From positions 1-64,000 of the forward strand of contig NZ_JACHJI010000017.1 in the NCBI RefSeq assembly GCF_014203535.1: a DNA stretch of 64,000 nucleotides, in the 5' to 3' direction. The DNA comes from Streptomyces griseomycini (GTDB lineage: Bacteria > Actinomycetota > Actinomycetes > Streptomycetales > Streptomycetaceae). Both the position numbers and the translations under genes were made by a program. Positions within the stretch are counted from its first letter, which is position 1; each line of letters opens with the position of its first letter. This document shows positions 1-8,157 of this stretch, piece after piece. A model generated the notes under the pieces. It was not told the origin of the DNA. It was given only the letters and a program-made list of their open reading frames with translations, and did not search any database.

Positions 1-96
1 ACCCGAGCAGTCGCAGGCCCCCGCCCCGGAGAAGCCGGCCACGGCGGACCCGGCACCCGAGCAGTCGCAGGCCCCCGCCCCGGAGAAGCCGGCCAG
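1..96 (+). repeat. 54-bp tandem repeat at window edge
   Basis: Bases 1-41 recur at 55-95, a period of 54 bp that encodes 18 residues (PEQSQAPAPEKPATADPA). The array probably continues to the left of the window. It lies inside the proline-rich coding sequence and keeps frame. Confidence 0.75.
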
Positions 97-358
97 CCCG
101 GCGCCGACGCAGCCGGAGAGTCCTGCCCCGCCCGTGGAGGAGACGCCCGCTCCAGCGGACCCTCCCCCCGCCCAGGAGGCGCCCGCCCCGCCGACCGAAG
201 ATGAGCCGGGCGTCCCGCCCGCGGCAGGTCCTCCCGCCGACGAGGTACCGCCTCCTGTGCCCGACACGGCGGCGCCGGGCGAGCCCCCCGCCGCCGGGCA
301 GGACGGGCCCGAGGGCAACCTGGTCATCCTCGACTCGGCTTGGACCACCGCAGTCTGA
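2..358 (+). CDS. Proline-rich C-terminal part of a protein cut by the window edge
   Basis: The frame is open from base 2 to a stop at 358; the true start lies left of the window. The visible 118 residues are almost entirely Pro, Ala and Glu, starting with two copies of the 18-residue unit PEQSQAPAPEKPATADPA and closing with a less repetitive tail, GNLVILDSAWTTAV. This is a disordered low-complexity tail, much like the linker in the Sak4-like ATPase of this window, so the missing N-terminal part should hold the function. It converges on the SSB gene with a strong hairpin between them. No function can be assigned. Confidence 0.6.
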   Translation, partial: PEQSQAPAPEKPATADPAPEQSQAPAPEKPASPAPTQPESPAPPVEETPAPADPPPAQEAPAPPTEDEPGVPPAAGPPADEVPPPVPDTAAPGEPPAAGQDGPEGNLVILDSAWTTAV

Positions 359-366
359 ACAGGCCA

Positions 367-403
367 GAAGGGGGCCCCGGAGCATTGCTCCGGGGCCCCC
401 TTC
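367..403. terminator. Bidirectional terminator between convergent genes
   Basis: Two perfect 17-bp arms (367-383 and 387-403) separated by ATT lie between the stop at 358 on the plus strand and the SSB stop at 418 on the minus strand. On each strand the 3' arm ends in a short run of pyrimidines (CCCCCTTC). The position between convergent genes supports a shared terminator. Confidence 0.85.
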
Positions 404-417
404 CGGTATGCGGTCGG

Positions 418-888
418 CTAGAACGGCGGCTCGTCCCCGCCCGGCCCGGCCGCGGGCGGTCCGGCCCATGGGTCGTCCGCCGGGGGACGCCCCTGCGCTG
501 CGGCCGCCGGGCGCTGCGTTCCGCCGCTGGTCTTGGTCACCTTGGCCGTGGCGTTCTTGAGGCTCGCGCCGACCTCCTCGACGTCCAGCTCGTACACGGT
601 GCGCTTGACGCCCTCGCGGTCTTCGTAAGAGCGCTGCTTGAGCCGTCCCTGGACGATGACGCGCATGCCGCGGGTGAGGGATTCAGCGACGTTCTCGGCC
701 GCCTGCCGCCACACGGCGCAGGTCAGGAACAGGCTCTCGCCGTCCTTCCACTCGTTGGTCTGCCGGTCAAAGGTGCGCGGGGTCGAGGCGACGCGGAACT
801 TGGCGACCGCGGCGCCGGAGGGGGTGAAACGGAGCTCGGGATCGTCGACGAGGTTGCCGACGACGGTGATGACGGTTTCGCCTGCCAC
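418..888 (-). CDS. ssb: Single-stranded DNA-binding protein
   Basis: This 156-residue protein binds single-stranded DNA during replication and recombination. The N-terminal OB-fold (about residues 1-105) has the typical actinobacterial sequence, with motifs VGNLVDDPELRFTPSG, RTFDRQTNEWKDGE and VIVQGRLKQRSYEDREG. A Pro/Gly-rich linker leads to the acidic tip DEPPF, the usual docking site for partner proteins. The frame is open further upstream, but the family start is the GTG at 888 (V-A-G-E-T-V), preceded by GAAAGG. It is probably the element's own copy and a partner of the Sak4-like ATPase at 8692-10434. Confidence 0.95.
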   Translation of the reverse strand: MAGETVITVVGNLVDDPELRFTPSGAAVAKFRVASTPRTFDRQTNEWKDGESLFLTCAVWRQAAENVAESLTRGMRVIVQGRLKQRSYEDREGVKRTVYELDVEEVGASLKNATAKVTKTSGGTQRPAAAAQGRPPADDPWAGPPAAGPGGDEPPF

Positions 889-950
889 AGACCTGGGCCT
901 TTCAGGGTTGGGGCCGGCCCGCGGGGTGCGGACCGGCCGGGAGGGAGGGG

Positions 951-2021
951 TCAGGAGAACAGGCGGGACCAGGTTTCGGGGCCGGGCAGTCCGTCCGCGT
1001 CGGAGCCGGTCCAGTCCTGGGCGCGTTGGAACGCTTCCACGTTCTTGCGGTCGGCTTCCGACCACTTTGGGCCGGGTCCCTTGGTGTAGTGCTTGCCGTA
1101 TCCCTTGCGGACGAGCTGCTGCCCGAGCTGGGTGATGTACGCGTTGGACTTGCCGGGGCCGAACTTGTCGCGGCCGGGGAACTTCGGCGGGGACGGCTTC
1201 GCGGTGACCTTGGCCGGGAGCGAACCGAGCAGGGCCTTGAGGGACGCCTCGCCGGGCACACCGTCGGCGGCCTGGTGCGGGGCGGTGCCTTTGAAGCCGA
1301 GCGAGACCTGGAAGCCGGAGAAGTTCTTGGTGTCCGCGTCCGACCAGCGCGGGCCGGGCCCCTCCTTGTAGTGCTTGCCGAACCCGCGCTTGACCAGGGC
1401 CTCACCGACCTTGGTGACGTGGGCGCCGGTCGCGCCGTAGCCGTAGGTCAGGCCGTTGATCGTGACCTGGTAGCGGGCCACCGTCGGCGTGCTGGTGGAG
1501 GGCGTACCGCTGGAGCCGCCCGGGGCGGGCTGGTAGTCCCCGGCCGGCATGCCCGCCTGGACCCACGCGTACAGGTGCTCACCGGGGCACTTAGTGGCGA
1601 TGCCGTCCTTGTGGCCCTTCTTGGCGAGCGTCCGGCCGGTCTTCTTACACGCCTCCTCGTACAGGGCGCGGCACGCGGCGAGGGCCTTGTCGCTGGGCTC
1701 CTGGTCGCCGCCGATGGCGATCTGCACGCCGATGCCGGTCACATTGAAACCGGGGCAGTGCGCGCCCTGCAGGTTCCAGCCGCGGCCCTCGTAGATGGTG
1801 CCGTCCTGGTCGATGACGAAGTTGTAGCCGATCCCGGCCCAACCCTGGTTGCGGTGCGCGCGGTCGATGGTCTGCGGGACCTTGTTGCCGGTGTAGCCGA
1901 TCGGGTGGGCGCCGTCGTAGTGGACGAAGAAGAAAGCGCGCCGGCTCGAGGGAACGGCGGTCGGGTTGCCCGCCCAGGGCTTCGCGCCCCAGTCGGTACG
2001 GGAGACGATGCTGACAGACAT
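951..2021 (-). CDS. Endolysin: PGRP/amidase_2 N-acetylmuramoyl-L-alanine amidase
   Basis: This 356-residue peptidoglycan amidase should cut the bond between MurNAc and the stem peptide to release phage. Residues 5-155 form a PGRP/amidase_2 domain. Candidate zinc ligands are H34, H137 and C145; the His-Cys spacing of 8 matches T7 lysozyme, and C145 sits in the motif TKCPGEHLY. Two C-terminal repeats of about 70 residues follow a Gly/Ser/Thr linker; both carry GKHY.(E/K)GPGP.WS and D(G).PG and are probable cell-wall-binding modules. No signal peptide is visible, so export depends on the holins (12309-13117). ATG 2021 was chosen because the SD GGAGGGG precedes it, inside the 3' arm of an 11-bp hairpin. 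Confidence 0.9.
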   Translation of the reverse strand: MSVSIVSRTDWGAKPWAGNPTAVPSSRRAFFFVHYDGAHPIGYTGNKVPQTIDRAHRNQGWAGIGYNFVIDQDGTIYEGRGWNLQGAHCPGFNVTGIGVQIAIGGDQEPSDKALAACRALYEEACKKTGRTLAKKGHKDGIATKCPGEHLYAWVQAGMPAGDYQPAPGGSSGTPSTSTPTVARYQVTINGLTYGYGATGAHVTKVGEALVKRGFGKHYKEGPGPRWSDADTKNFSGFQVSLGFKGTAPHQAADGVPGEASLKALLGSLPAKVTAKPSPPKFPGRDKFGPGKSNAYITQLGQQLVRKGYGKHYTKGPGPKWSEADRKNVEAFQRAQDWTGSDADGLPGPETWSRLFS

Positions 2022-2025
2022 AGGT

Positions 2026-2088
2026 GGTGCCCCTCCGCTGGTGGTCAAGGAGGGGCACCGTGCAGGGCCGGAGGGGTTAACGTCGCGC
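2026..2088 (-). promoter_or_regulatory. Late intergenic element, copy 1 (core + SD-sequestering hairpin)
   Basis: The core (2077-2088, read on minus as GCGCGACGTTAA) starts 7 bases after the stop of the TerS-like gene. It is followed by a perfect 11-bp inverted repeat (2026-2036 with 2049-2059). The 3' arm GGAGGGGCACC contains the SD of the endolysin gene, so folding would hide it. Confidence 0.7.
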
Positions 2089-2095
2089 GCTGCCG

Positions 2096-2740
2096 TCAGG
2101 GGTCGATGACCTCGGCGTCGACGACGCTGCCGTCCTCGAGCTCGGGCGGGTACTCGACCGCGAACAGAGTGCGGTCCAGGCGCTCGGCGAGCTCGGACAG
2201 GTCCACGGCCTGATCATCCGGGCCGGTCGGCACGTCGCCCAGGCCGGTGATCTCGACCGCCAGGGTGGCGTCCTTGCCGTACTGGTCGCGGAACTGCCGC
2301 TCCAGGTACCAGGCATCCGCTCGCCAGTCCGGCGGGGTGCGGTCCTCGACGGTTTCCTCGACGATCTGGCCGGTGGCGGGGTCACGGAACTTTCGGGTGG
2401 TGACCTTGGTGACGATCCCGCCGTCCGCGACACGGCGGATGTTCGCCATGGCGCGCGCGGCCGCGGTAGCGCGGGCGGTGCGGACCTTCACGAACAGCTC
2501 GGCGTACCGCTCCTCTTCGGGGTCCGGTTTCTCGCCTGCCTCGCGGGCCTCGATCTCGGCGCGGCCGCGGGCCATCCATGCCAGGAAGCTCGAGCGGGAC
2601 ACCCCGGCCATCTCCGCGGCCAGCTCGACGGCGACGCCTGTGCGTGAGGCTGCGACGAGTCGCTGCTCGACCTCTTCGGAGAGCAGGCGCGGCCGGCCGG
2701 CGCGGGGGCGGGGCCGGTGTGCCTTGCGTCGGGTGGACAT
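2096..2740 (-). CDS. Helix-turn-helix protein, probable small terminase subunit
   Basis: The protein has 214 residues. The N-terminal third is basic and then contains a helix-turn-helix of the form LAAEMAGVSRSSFLAWMARG (about residues 40-60), followed by acidic and helical stretches and the segment PPDWRADAWYLERQF. That layout, HTH then an AWYLER.F segment, is typical of TerS-like proteins of actinophages, which recognise the packaging site. It follows the ParB-like gene by 23 bp and is followed by the endolysin gene. No large terminase is adjacent, so a role as a plain DNA-binding regulator remains possible. Confidence 0.55.
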   Translation of the reverse strand: MSTRRKAHRPRPRAGRPRLLSEEVEQRLVAASRTGVAVELAAEMAGVSRSSFLAWMARGRAEIEAREAGEKPDPEEERYAELFVKVRTARATAAARAMANIRRVADGGIVTKVTTRKFRDPATGQIVEETVEDRTPPDWRADAWYLERQFRDQYGKDATLAVEITGLGDVPTGPDDQAVDLSELAERLDRTLFAVEYPPELEDGSVVDAEVIDP

Positions 2741-2763
2741 GGGCGTACCTCAGCGGCAGGGGG

Positions 2764-3396
2764 TCAGTGGCCGGACGTGAACAGGTGCCCGCAGGCCGGG
2801 CAAGTGGTGTGGGGGGCGCGGCCCTCGTCGTCGGGGCTGAGACCGTCCCCGCGTTCCCCGTCGTCGGGCAGGTGCAGCAGGGCCGTCTCGTCTTCGCGGC
2901 CGCCGCCGGGCAAGGTCTCGGGGTCGACCAGGCCCAGCATCTTGTCGATCTCCTCGTGCGGGATGGCCAGGGAGTCGAACAGTTCCGCGTCGTTGGTGGC
3001 CAGGTCCTCGAGGACCTCGGCGAACTCGCGCGGGTCCCACCCTCCCTCGCCGGGGAGCCGGTTCAGCTTGATGGCCAGAGCCTCGGCTTCGGCGTCGTTC
3101 TTGGAGGACCAGCCGCGCAGGATGGGGACGAGCCAGCCGCCGTCCTCATCGACGACGATGCCGCTCGGGGTGCGCATGCCGCGGGCCTGCATCTCCAGCA
3201 GGGACTCGCGGCGGCCGTGGCCGTGAAGGGTCTTCTGGGTGCGCTCGTCGACGACCGGTATCTCCACCAGGCCATGCATGTCGATCGACGCGATGATGAG
3301 CTCGAGCTCATGCCGCTTGGGGTTGCGGGGCGCCGGCGTCAGGTCGGTGAGCGGCACGTAGGCGATGTAACGCGGCGCGGCGATCGTCTCGGTCAC
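2764..3396 (-). CDS. ParB-like nuclease/CTPase-fold domain protein
   Basis: The protein has 210 residues. The N-terminal half has the ParB/Srx-fold signature: a PLTDLTPAPRNPKRH start, a (I/V)V(D)ERTQKTLHGHGRRE core resembling the ParB G-x-H-R motif, and an aliphatic strand before ALAIKLNRL. The C-terminus carries CPACGHLF, half of a possible zinc knuckle. Phage ParB-like proteins commonly stand beside terminase genes, as here (TerS-like gene 23 bp downstream); roles proposed for them range from DNA binding to nicking or modification. GTG 3396 is preceded by GGGAGAGGAC. It lacks the HTH of plasmid-partition ParB, so true partitioning is not supported. Confidence 0.75.
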   Translation of the reverse strand: MTETIAAPRYIAYVPLTDLTPAPRNPKRHELELIIASIDMHGLVEIPVVDERTQKTLHGHGRRESLLEMQARGMRTPSGIVVDEDGGWLVPILRGWSSKNDAEAEALAIKLNRLPGEGGWDPREFAEVLEDLATNDAELFDSLAIPHEEIDKMLGLVDPETLPGGGREDETALLHLPDDGERGDGLSPDDEGRAPHTTCPACGHLFTSGH

Positions 3397-3829
3397 GGCT
3401 GGTGCAGTCCTCTCCCACGCGGTCGGTGTCCGACAGCGGGTGAGGGTTGCGAGCCCGCGGACTCCTACCGCGGCGCCCCGCCTCGCAAGCTAGGGCATGC
3501 CGTCATGGCCGTCCCTCACCCGCTGCCGGGCCGGTCCCGCCCCCTGTTCCGGATGGGGGTGGAGCCGGGGCGCTGCCGCTTCCGGTGACGTCACCGAACG
3601 CTGCAAAGCCGCGAGGAACGTAGGTGGGCGCGCCGTTAACGTCGCCTTCTCCCCAAGCGATTTACCTGGGTGTACTATTCGGGGCAGTTGGGAGAGCAAC
3701 CCAGCTACCTGGGCCTAGGTGTAACAAAAATCGGCTGGCGACGTACCTCTATGCGACGCCCCCGAGACACCCCGCCCGGGACACCACGGAACCCGGGCCT
3801 TGGCGTCCGGGGAAGAGAGGAACACCCAG
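3397..3829. promoter_or_regulatory. Divergent control region between ParB-like and replication genes
   Basis: These 433 bp separate minus- and plus-strand operons and carry no convincing gene. On the left is a 13-bp inverted repeat (3434-3446 with 3513-3525). Nested inside it are TTGCGAG (3447-3453) with CTCGCAA (3482-3488) and a CCGCGG pair, which can form a branched structure. A GGCGCGCC and a copy of the late-element core lie at 3627-3646. Further right, TACTAT (3673-3678) is a candidate -10 box for the plus-strand operon, followed by GGGAGAGCAACCC (3690-3702) and a small CCCAG/CTGGG hairpin (3700-3713). Promoter activity is inferred from position. Confidence 0.5.
3636..3646 (-). promoter_or_regulatory. 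Late intergenic element core, copy 2
   Basis: Read on minus it is GGCGACGTTAA. Unlike the other copies it does not directly follow a stop codon; it lies 240 bp upstream of the ParB-like gene, at the head of the left minus-strand operon, and is preceded on the plus strand by GGCGCGCC. Confidence 0.5.
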
Positions 3830-4432
3830 ATGTCGCACGACGTCGCTGACGACACCCAGGGCGAGGAAACCCCCGAGGTCCCCCTGACGGTTCTCGGGCT
3901 GATCGGCGCCCTTGCCCGCGCGATGGAGGACCACCAGAAGGAGGTCATCCAGCCGAAGAAGGACGCACCGAAGGACCTCCTCGTCCAGAGCTTCACCGAC
4001 GACAAGCGGACCGACCTCGTCATCGAGATCGGCGGCCAGAAGGTGGGCCACTACAAGGTCAACACCACCCGGCCCAAGTTCGTGGTCGACGACGAAGCCG
4101 CGTTCGACGCGTACGCGGAGGAGAAGGGCGAGATCGAGGTGGTCATCGTCCGCCGGAAGTCGTTCGAGACCGCGGTGCTCACCCACGCGCAGAGGGACCC
4201 GGAGACGGGCGTCATCTTCGACTCGCGCAACGGGGAGATCGTCCCCGGCCTCAAGTTCGTGCCGGGCGGGAAGCCCACCGGCACCGTCACCTGGACCTGG
4301 GAGACGTTCAAGAAGCGGCCGGTCGGCAAGGACGTGCTGCTCGCGGCGTACCGGCGCGGTGAGCTCAACGAGTTGCTGCGGGAGATGCCGGAGCTGTTGC
4401 CCGGCGCTGTACCCGACAGCACCGACGCGTGA
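3830..4432 (+). CDS. Hypothetical protein, first gene of the replication operon
   Basis: I do not recognise this 200-residue protein. It is soluble, mixed alpha/beta and rather acidic, with strands such as RTDLVIEIGGQKVGHYKVN and IEVVIVRRKSF and aromatic residues (VTWTWETF) near the C-terminus. Its place at the head of an operon with an initiator-like protein and a helicase loader suggests a nucleic-acid role, for example a small single-strand-binding or recombination protein; this is inference. ATG 3830 was chosen for the SD AGAGGAA; the frame also opens at 3800. Its leader resembles that of the Sak4-like gene. Confidence 0.7.
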   Translation: MSHDVADDTQGEETPEVPLTVLGLIGALARAMEDHQKEVIQPKKDAPKDLLVQSFTDDKRTDLVIEIGGQKVGHYKVNTTRPKFVVDDEAAFDAYAEEKGEIEVVIVRRKSFETAVLTHAQRDPETGVIFDSRNGEIVPGLKFVPGGKPTGTVTWTWETFKKRPVGKDVLLAAYRRGELNELLREMPELLPGAVPDSTDA

Positions 4433-4491
4433 CGCTGACCGTCCGGGTCCGGCCCACCGCGGCCGGGCCCCTCTCCCCAGGGACTCCCACC

Positions 4492-4776
4492 ATGACCACC
4501 GCCGTGAAGACCACACGCATCGAGGCCACGGACCTGTCCGACCGCGCGTTCCGCGTCCTGTGCGAGCTCGCCACGCACCCCCGGAACCACTGGGTCGACG
4601 TCCCCTCCATCGCCTCCGGCCTCAAGGTCAAGCCCCACGCCGTACGCCGCGCGCTCGCCGAGCTGCGCGCCGCCGGCGTCGCCGAGCGGGACCGTCGGTT
4701 CATACGCGACAACGGCCGCGCCACGCACCGCACGTACTTCCGCCTGACCAACGACTCCAGCGAGGCCTCCGCATGA
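4492..4776 (+). CDS. Small winged-helix DNA-binding protein
   Basis: The 94-residue protein is essentially one winged helix-turn-helix: SDRAFRVLCELATHPRN, then VPSIASGLKVKPHAVRRALAELRAAGV as the recognition region, then a wing with RDRRFIRDNGRATHRTYFRL. It is likely a DNA-binding or replication-regulatory protein. A longer version from GTG 4429 would overlap the previous stop (GTGA) but add a Pro-rich stretch unlike the fold, so ATG 4492 with AGGGA upstream is preferred. It overlaps the next gene as ATGA, so the two are probably translationally coupled. Confidence 0.7.
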   Translation: MTTAVKTTRIEATDLSDRAFRVLCELATHPRNHWVDVPSIASGLKVKPHAVRRALAELRAAGVAERDRRFIRDNGRATHRTYFRLTNDSSEASA

Positions 4777-5843
4777 ACCGCTCGTCCGAGGCCGGAGGGC
4801 TGCGCCACAATCCGAGCCGCCCTCCGTACGTCATAGTCGATTCCAAGACCGTCCGCGACACCAGAATCAGCTACCGCGCTCTGGCGCTCCTGGTCTTCCT
4901 CCTGGACCAGGCGGAAGGATGGCAGGTCCGGTCCGACCAGCTCTCCAAGGGCGAGGGCCGCGAAGGACGAGCGGCCGTCCGTACCGCGCTGCGTGAGCTC
5001 GCCGTGCACGGTTACTACCGCCTCGAGCGGCGCCGGCTGCGCAACGGGAAGTGCGTCATGGGCACGGCCATCTCCAGAACCCCCATCGAGCAGTGGGTTC
5101 GGGATCACGAGATTTTCAGCACCCAGAGAGACCCGGCCGTGCCCGTCGTCGAGCAGGAGGACGGCACGTTCCTCGTGGAGTACCCCGACGGCACCTTCGG
5201 CAGCGACGGGTTCGCGCCCGACCCCCGCGACGAGGAGGAACCGCCCGCCGATCCGGGGCCCGAGCCCGAGCCGGCGGAGGAGCAGCCGGCCGCGCCGCCG
5301 AAGAAGCCCGCCCGCACCCGGCGCCCCCGCCGGACGCCGGAGGAGAAGGCGGCCGCGGACGCGGAGAAGGCAGCCGCCGCTGAGAAGAAGGCCGCGGAGA
5401 AGGCCGCGCTCGACGAGGGCGCGACCGCGGGGGCCCAATGGTGGTGGGGCACCGCGGCGAAGAACGGGCAGCCCGCCAAGAAGGGCCGCGTGGACGAGCT
5501 GGCGGACGCTGGGGTCATCCCCCGATACGTGGGCAACAGGAGCCGCGCCTATCACGGCGTCAGGAACCTGGTCCGTAACGCCCTCGCGGCCGGATACGAC
5601 CGCGGCACGGTTGCCCAGGCCCTCGAGGACACAAAGCGCGCGTTCCCCAGTCAGCAGCAGTTCGAGGACGCATGCGCGGCTGCGGCCGGTGTCCACATCG
5701 ACCGGCCCCGTTTCGGCAGCTCCCGGCCGCCGGCCTACAGCGACACCGCCAACTGGGGCGACCAGAACAGCGGCACGCCGACCACCAGCAGCACCCCCGA
5801 CGAGCCGGACGAGGTCACGTTCGGCGTCATCGAACGACCGTAA
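4773..5843 (+). CDS. Helix-turn-helix replication initiator-like protein
   Basis: The 356-residue protein starts with a winged-helix domain (about residues 15-110: VIVDSKTVRDTRISYRALAL, then DQLSKGEGREGRAAVRTALREL). That form is seen in phage and plasmid replication-initiator or replisome-organiser proteins. A long Pro/Glu/Lys linker follows (about 140-215), including an Ala-Lys-Glu helix, then a C-terminal domain with WWWGTAAK and a helical region (HGVRNLVRNALAAGYDRGTVAQALE). It lies just upstream of the DnaC-like loader, the usual initiator-loader order. ATG 4773 overlaps the preceding stop. The specific role is inferred from fold and neighbours. Confidence 0.65.
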   Translation: MNRSSEAGGLRHNPSRPPYVIVDSKTVRDTRISYRALALLVFLLDQAEGWQVRSDQLSKGEGREGRAAVRTALRELAVHGYYRLERRRLRNGKCVMGTAISRTPIEQWVRDHEIFSTQRDPAVPVVEQEDGTFLVEYPDGTFGSDGFAPDPRDEEEPPADPGPEPEPAEEQPAAPPKKPARTRRPRRTPEEKAAADAEKAAAAEKKAAEKAALDEGATAGAQWWWGTAAKNGQPAKKGRVDELADAGVIPRYVGNRSRAYHGVRNLVRNALAAGYDRGTVAQALEDTKRAFPSQQQFEDACAAAAGVHIDRPRFGSSRPPAYSDTANWGDQNSGTPTTSSTPDEPDEVTFGVIERP

Positions 5844-5861
5844 GCAAGGAGGGCGACCCCC

Positions 5862-6686
5862 ATGACAGCCACGACGGACGCCCCGGCCCCCGCCACGACG
5901 CGCGGCCTCAACCGTCTCGACGCCGTCACCGCCCACATGCGGGAGGTGCTGGCGCGCGGCGGCGCGGATATGTCCCAGCTCGGCGTGCCCGACCGCCGGG
6001 CGGACGACGACGAGGGCGAAGTGTGGGACAAGATCACCGTGCCGAAGGCGCGCGCGGCCCAAGCGGCGTGGAGGAACAGCATGGTCGACGCCGCGCACGA
6101 GGAGTACCTGCGCTTCCGCTTCAAGGACCTGGACCCCAATCAGAGCCCGGACAAGCTGCAGCAGTGGCTCGACTCCCTCGTCGCCGCGAAGAGGAGCGGG
6201 GGGCGGCCGTCACACCTGAACGCGATCATGCCGGGGAACGTCGGCAGCGGGAAAACCACCGCGCTCACCGCTCTCGGCAACGAGGCCGCCGACCTGGGCC
6301 TGCGGGTCCTGTTCCTCAAGCACGCCACCTACCTGACGTGGCGCCGCCCCGACTCCGCACCGCACGACCTCACCACCCACCAGGTCCGTGCCAAGTTCAT
6401 CACCTGCGACCTGCTGATCCTGGATGAGCTGTGCGGCGAGATGGACACGGTCGCCAGCGAGTTCGCCCGAAGGGAGACCATCGACCTGGTGGACGCCCGG
6501 ATCGCGGCCGGCCGGCCGACGGCGTACTCCACAAACTTGCACCGCTGCCGCACGAAGGAGCGGCCCATCCCGGGAATCGCCGAGATCCTCGGGGCGCGGT
6601 TCCTGTCGCGGCTGGAGGATTCCGCGTACCTGGTTCCGGTCGTAGGCCCGGACCGGCGGAAGCCCGCGAAGGAACTCGACTGGTAG
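5862..6686 (+). CDS. DnaC/IstB-like AAA+ helicase loader
   Basis: This 274-residue ATPase should load the host replicative helicase onto the element's origin. Walker A is GNVGSGKTT (residues 125-133) and Walker B LLILDEL (184-190); an arginine-rich region with RFLSRLEDSA follows near the C-terminus, as expected of the AAA+ sensor 2/arginine-finger part of DnaC-type proteins. The N-terminal 110 residues would hold the helicase-contact domain. ATG 5862 has a strong SD (AAGGAGG). It is 18 bp downstream of the initiator-like gene, in the same operon. Confidence 0.85.
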   Translation: MTATTDAPAPATTRGLNRLDAVTAHMREVLARGGADMSQLGVPDRRADDDEGEVWDKITVPKARAAQAAWRNSMVDAAHEEYLRFRFKDLDPNQSPDKLQQWLDSLVAAKRSGGRPSHLNAIMPGNVGSGKTTALTALGNEAADLGLRVLFLKHATYLTWRRPDSAPHDLTTHQVRAKFITCDLLILDELCGEMDTVASEFARRETIDLVDARIAAGRPTAYSTNLHRCRTKERPIPGIAEILGARFLSRLEDSAYLVPVVGPDRRKPAKELDW

Positions 6687-6793
6687 CACCAGCGTCGAAT
6701 CACCCGCTATGCGCCTCTTCCTGACGGGAAGTGGGCGTCAACACCGGCACAGCAGACGGAAGACGCTATATCGTTTAGTCGATCCGGGAGGCC

Positions 6794-8077
6794 ATGAGCA
6801 TAAGCCGACCGGGCGACCCGAACGAGAGGAAAGGTGTCTTGAAGCTGCCGTTCACCCGTGCCCGGCAGGACCGCGATCCGAAGCCCTCCAACGACTCCGG
6901 CATCCCCCCGCTCAGCCGCTGGGAGCGCCTCGGCGCCGGAGCCATCGTCATCGGCGGGGCCGCGGTCGGAGGCTTCGGCTTCTTCGCGTCGTTCGACGCG
7001 GTGTCGCTCAAGGCCGCGGACTGGGGTTTCAGTGAGCCGTGGGTCCTGCCCACGGCCATCGACTCGGCCATCCCCGTGTTCACCGGCGCGTACCTGCTCC
7101 TGATCCGTATGGGCATGCCGCTGTGGTGGGCGCGGATCGTCCCCTGGGCCCTGAGCCTGGTCACCTGCGCCCTGAACGTCGCGGCCGGCACCTCCCTGTG
7201 GTCCAAGGTGGCGCACGGCGCGATGTCCCTGCTGTGGGTCGCAGTCTCCGAGATCGCCGCGCACGTCTACGCCGTGCGGATCGGCGCGGCGACCGGCCGG
7301 AAGATGGACAAGGTCCGATGGGCCCGCTGGTTCCTCTCCCCGGGCCCGACGTTCCTGCTCTGGCGCCGGATGAAGCTGTGGGAGCTGCGTTCGTACGACC
7401 AGGTCCTCAAGCTCGAGCAGGAACGACTCGTCTACCAGGCGCAGCTCCGCGGCCGATTCGGGCGGGCATGGCGCAGGAAGGCGCCCGTGGCGTCGCTGCT
7501 GCCGCTGCAGCTCGTCAGCGCCGGCGTCCCGCTCGCCGAGACAGCCCCGGCCGGTCTGCGCGCGGCGGGCCTCGAGCCCACGGGCATCTTCGCCGAGCCC
7601 GTCGAGCCGGTCGAGGAGCTGCAGGCGCTCCCTGCCCCGCCCGCGCCCCGGCCCACCCCCGTGCCTGCGGCGACCGCCCGTAGGTCGCGTCAGGTCACGG
7701 CCACCGTCCCCGCCCGGCCGGAGGCCCCGAAGAACACCCCCGAGCCGGCTGAGCCTGCGGCGGCCCATGCCGAGAACGACAACACCGAGGAGCAAGCCGA
7801 CGCCTACGCCCCTCTGCCGGCCACGGAGAACGAGTTGTACGGCGTGGTCGTGGCCGCCCTGGAGCAGGGACAGCTCAAGCGCTTCAACCAGGGCGGGGAC
7901 CTGACCGGCGCCGCCATCGGCCGCGCGTTGGGCCAGACGGCCCAGAACGGCCGGAAGGTACGCAACCGGCTGCTGACCCGGTACGCCGCGCACCTCAGCG
8001 ACCAGGGCATCCCCGTACCGGAGAACTTCGGTCCCGAGGACCTGGCGAAGCACCTGACGACCACAACGACCGCGTAG
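6794..8077 (+). CDS. DUF2637 integral membrane protein with C-terminal DNA-binding-like domain
   Basis: The 427-residue protein has an N-terminal membrane domain of the DUF2637 family, widespread on Streptomyces plasmids and mobile elements. Predicted helices lie at about residues 45-70, 85-110, 118-138 and 145-165, with the signatures WVLPTAIDSAIPVFTGAYLL and RIVPWALSLVTCALNVAAG. A Pro/Ala linker (about 270-340) connects to a C-terminal helical domain (LTGAAIGRALGQTAQNGRKV) that looks like a helix-turn-helix. The family's role is not established; transfer or regulation is often suggested from context. ATG 6794 follows GGGAGG. A strong hairpin follows the stop. Confidence 0.8.
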   Translation: MSISRPGDPNERKGVLKLPFTRARQDRDPKPSNDSGIPPLSRWERLGAGAIVIGGAAVGGFGFFASFDAVSLKAADWGFSEPWVLPTAIDSAIPVFTGAYLLLIRMGMPLWWARIVPWALSLVTCALNVAAGTSLWSKVAHGAMSLLWVAVSEIAAHVYAVRIGAATGRKMDKVRWARWFLSPGPTFLLWRRMKLWELRSYDQVLKLEQERLVYQAQLRGRFGRAWRRKAPVASLLPLQLVSAGVPLAETAPAGLRAAGLEPTGIFAEPVEPVEELQALPAPPAPRPTPVPAATARRSRQVTATVPARPEAPKNTPEPAEPAAAHAENDNTEEQADAYAPLPATENELYGVVVAALEQGQLKRFNQGGDLTGAAIGRALGQTAQNGRKVRNRLLTRYAAHLSDQGIPVPENFGPEDLAKHLTTTTTA

Positions 8078-8103
8078 GGCATCCTGCCCCTACCCGTACC
8101 GAA

Positions 8104-8137
8104 GCGGCGGGCCCCCGAGACCTGGGGCGCCCGCCGC
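8104..8137 (+). terminator. Hairpin after the DUF2637 gene
   Basis: Perfect 9-bp arms GCGGCGGGC (8104-8112) and GCCCGCCGC (8129-8137), extended inwards by a CCCC/GGGG pairing, lie 27 bp after the stop at 8077. No T-run follows, which is common for actinomycete terminators. Confidence 0.65.
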
Positions 8138-8157
8138 CTGCATGATCGGACCCTTCC

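Noticed and set aside
2764..3396. Plasmid partition system (ParB)
   Set aside because: Only the ParB-like N-terminal fold is visible; there is no HTH domain, no parA and no recognisable parS.
3490..3699. 69-codon frame in the divergent region
   Set aside because: No SD or family, and it crosses the inverted repeats and candidate promoter of the replication operon.
3681..3745. Possible tRNA: AGTTGGGAGAGCAAC resembles a D-arm
   Set aside because: The D-stem does not pair, the next hairpin has a 4-base loop, and no T-loop GTTCGAN follows. A similar motif at 8650 also lacks tRNA structure.
4365..6098. 577-codon minus-strand frame over the replication genes
   Set aside because: Antisense to three overlapping genes that have clear HTH and AAA+ motifs; no domain seen in it.
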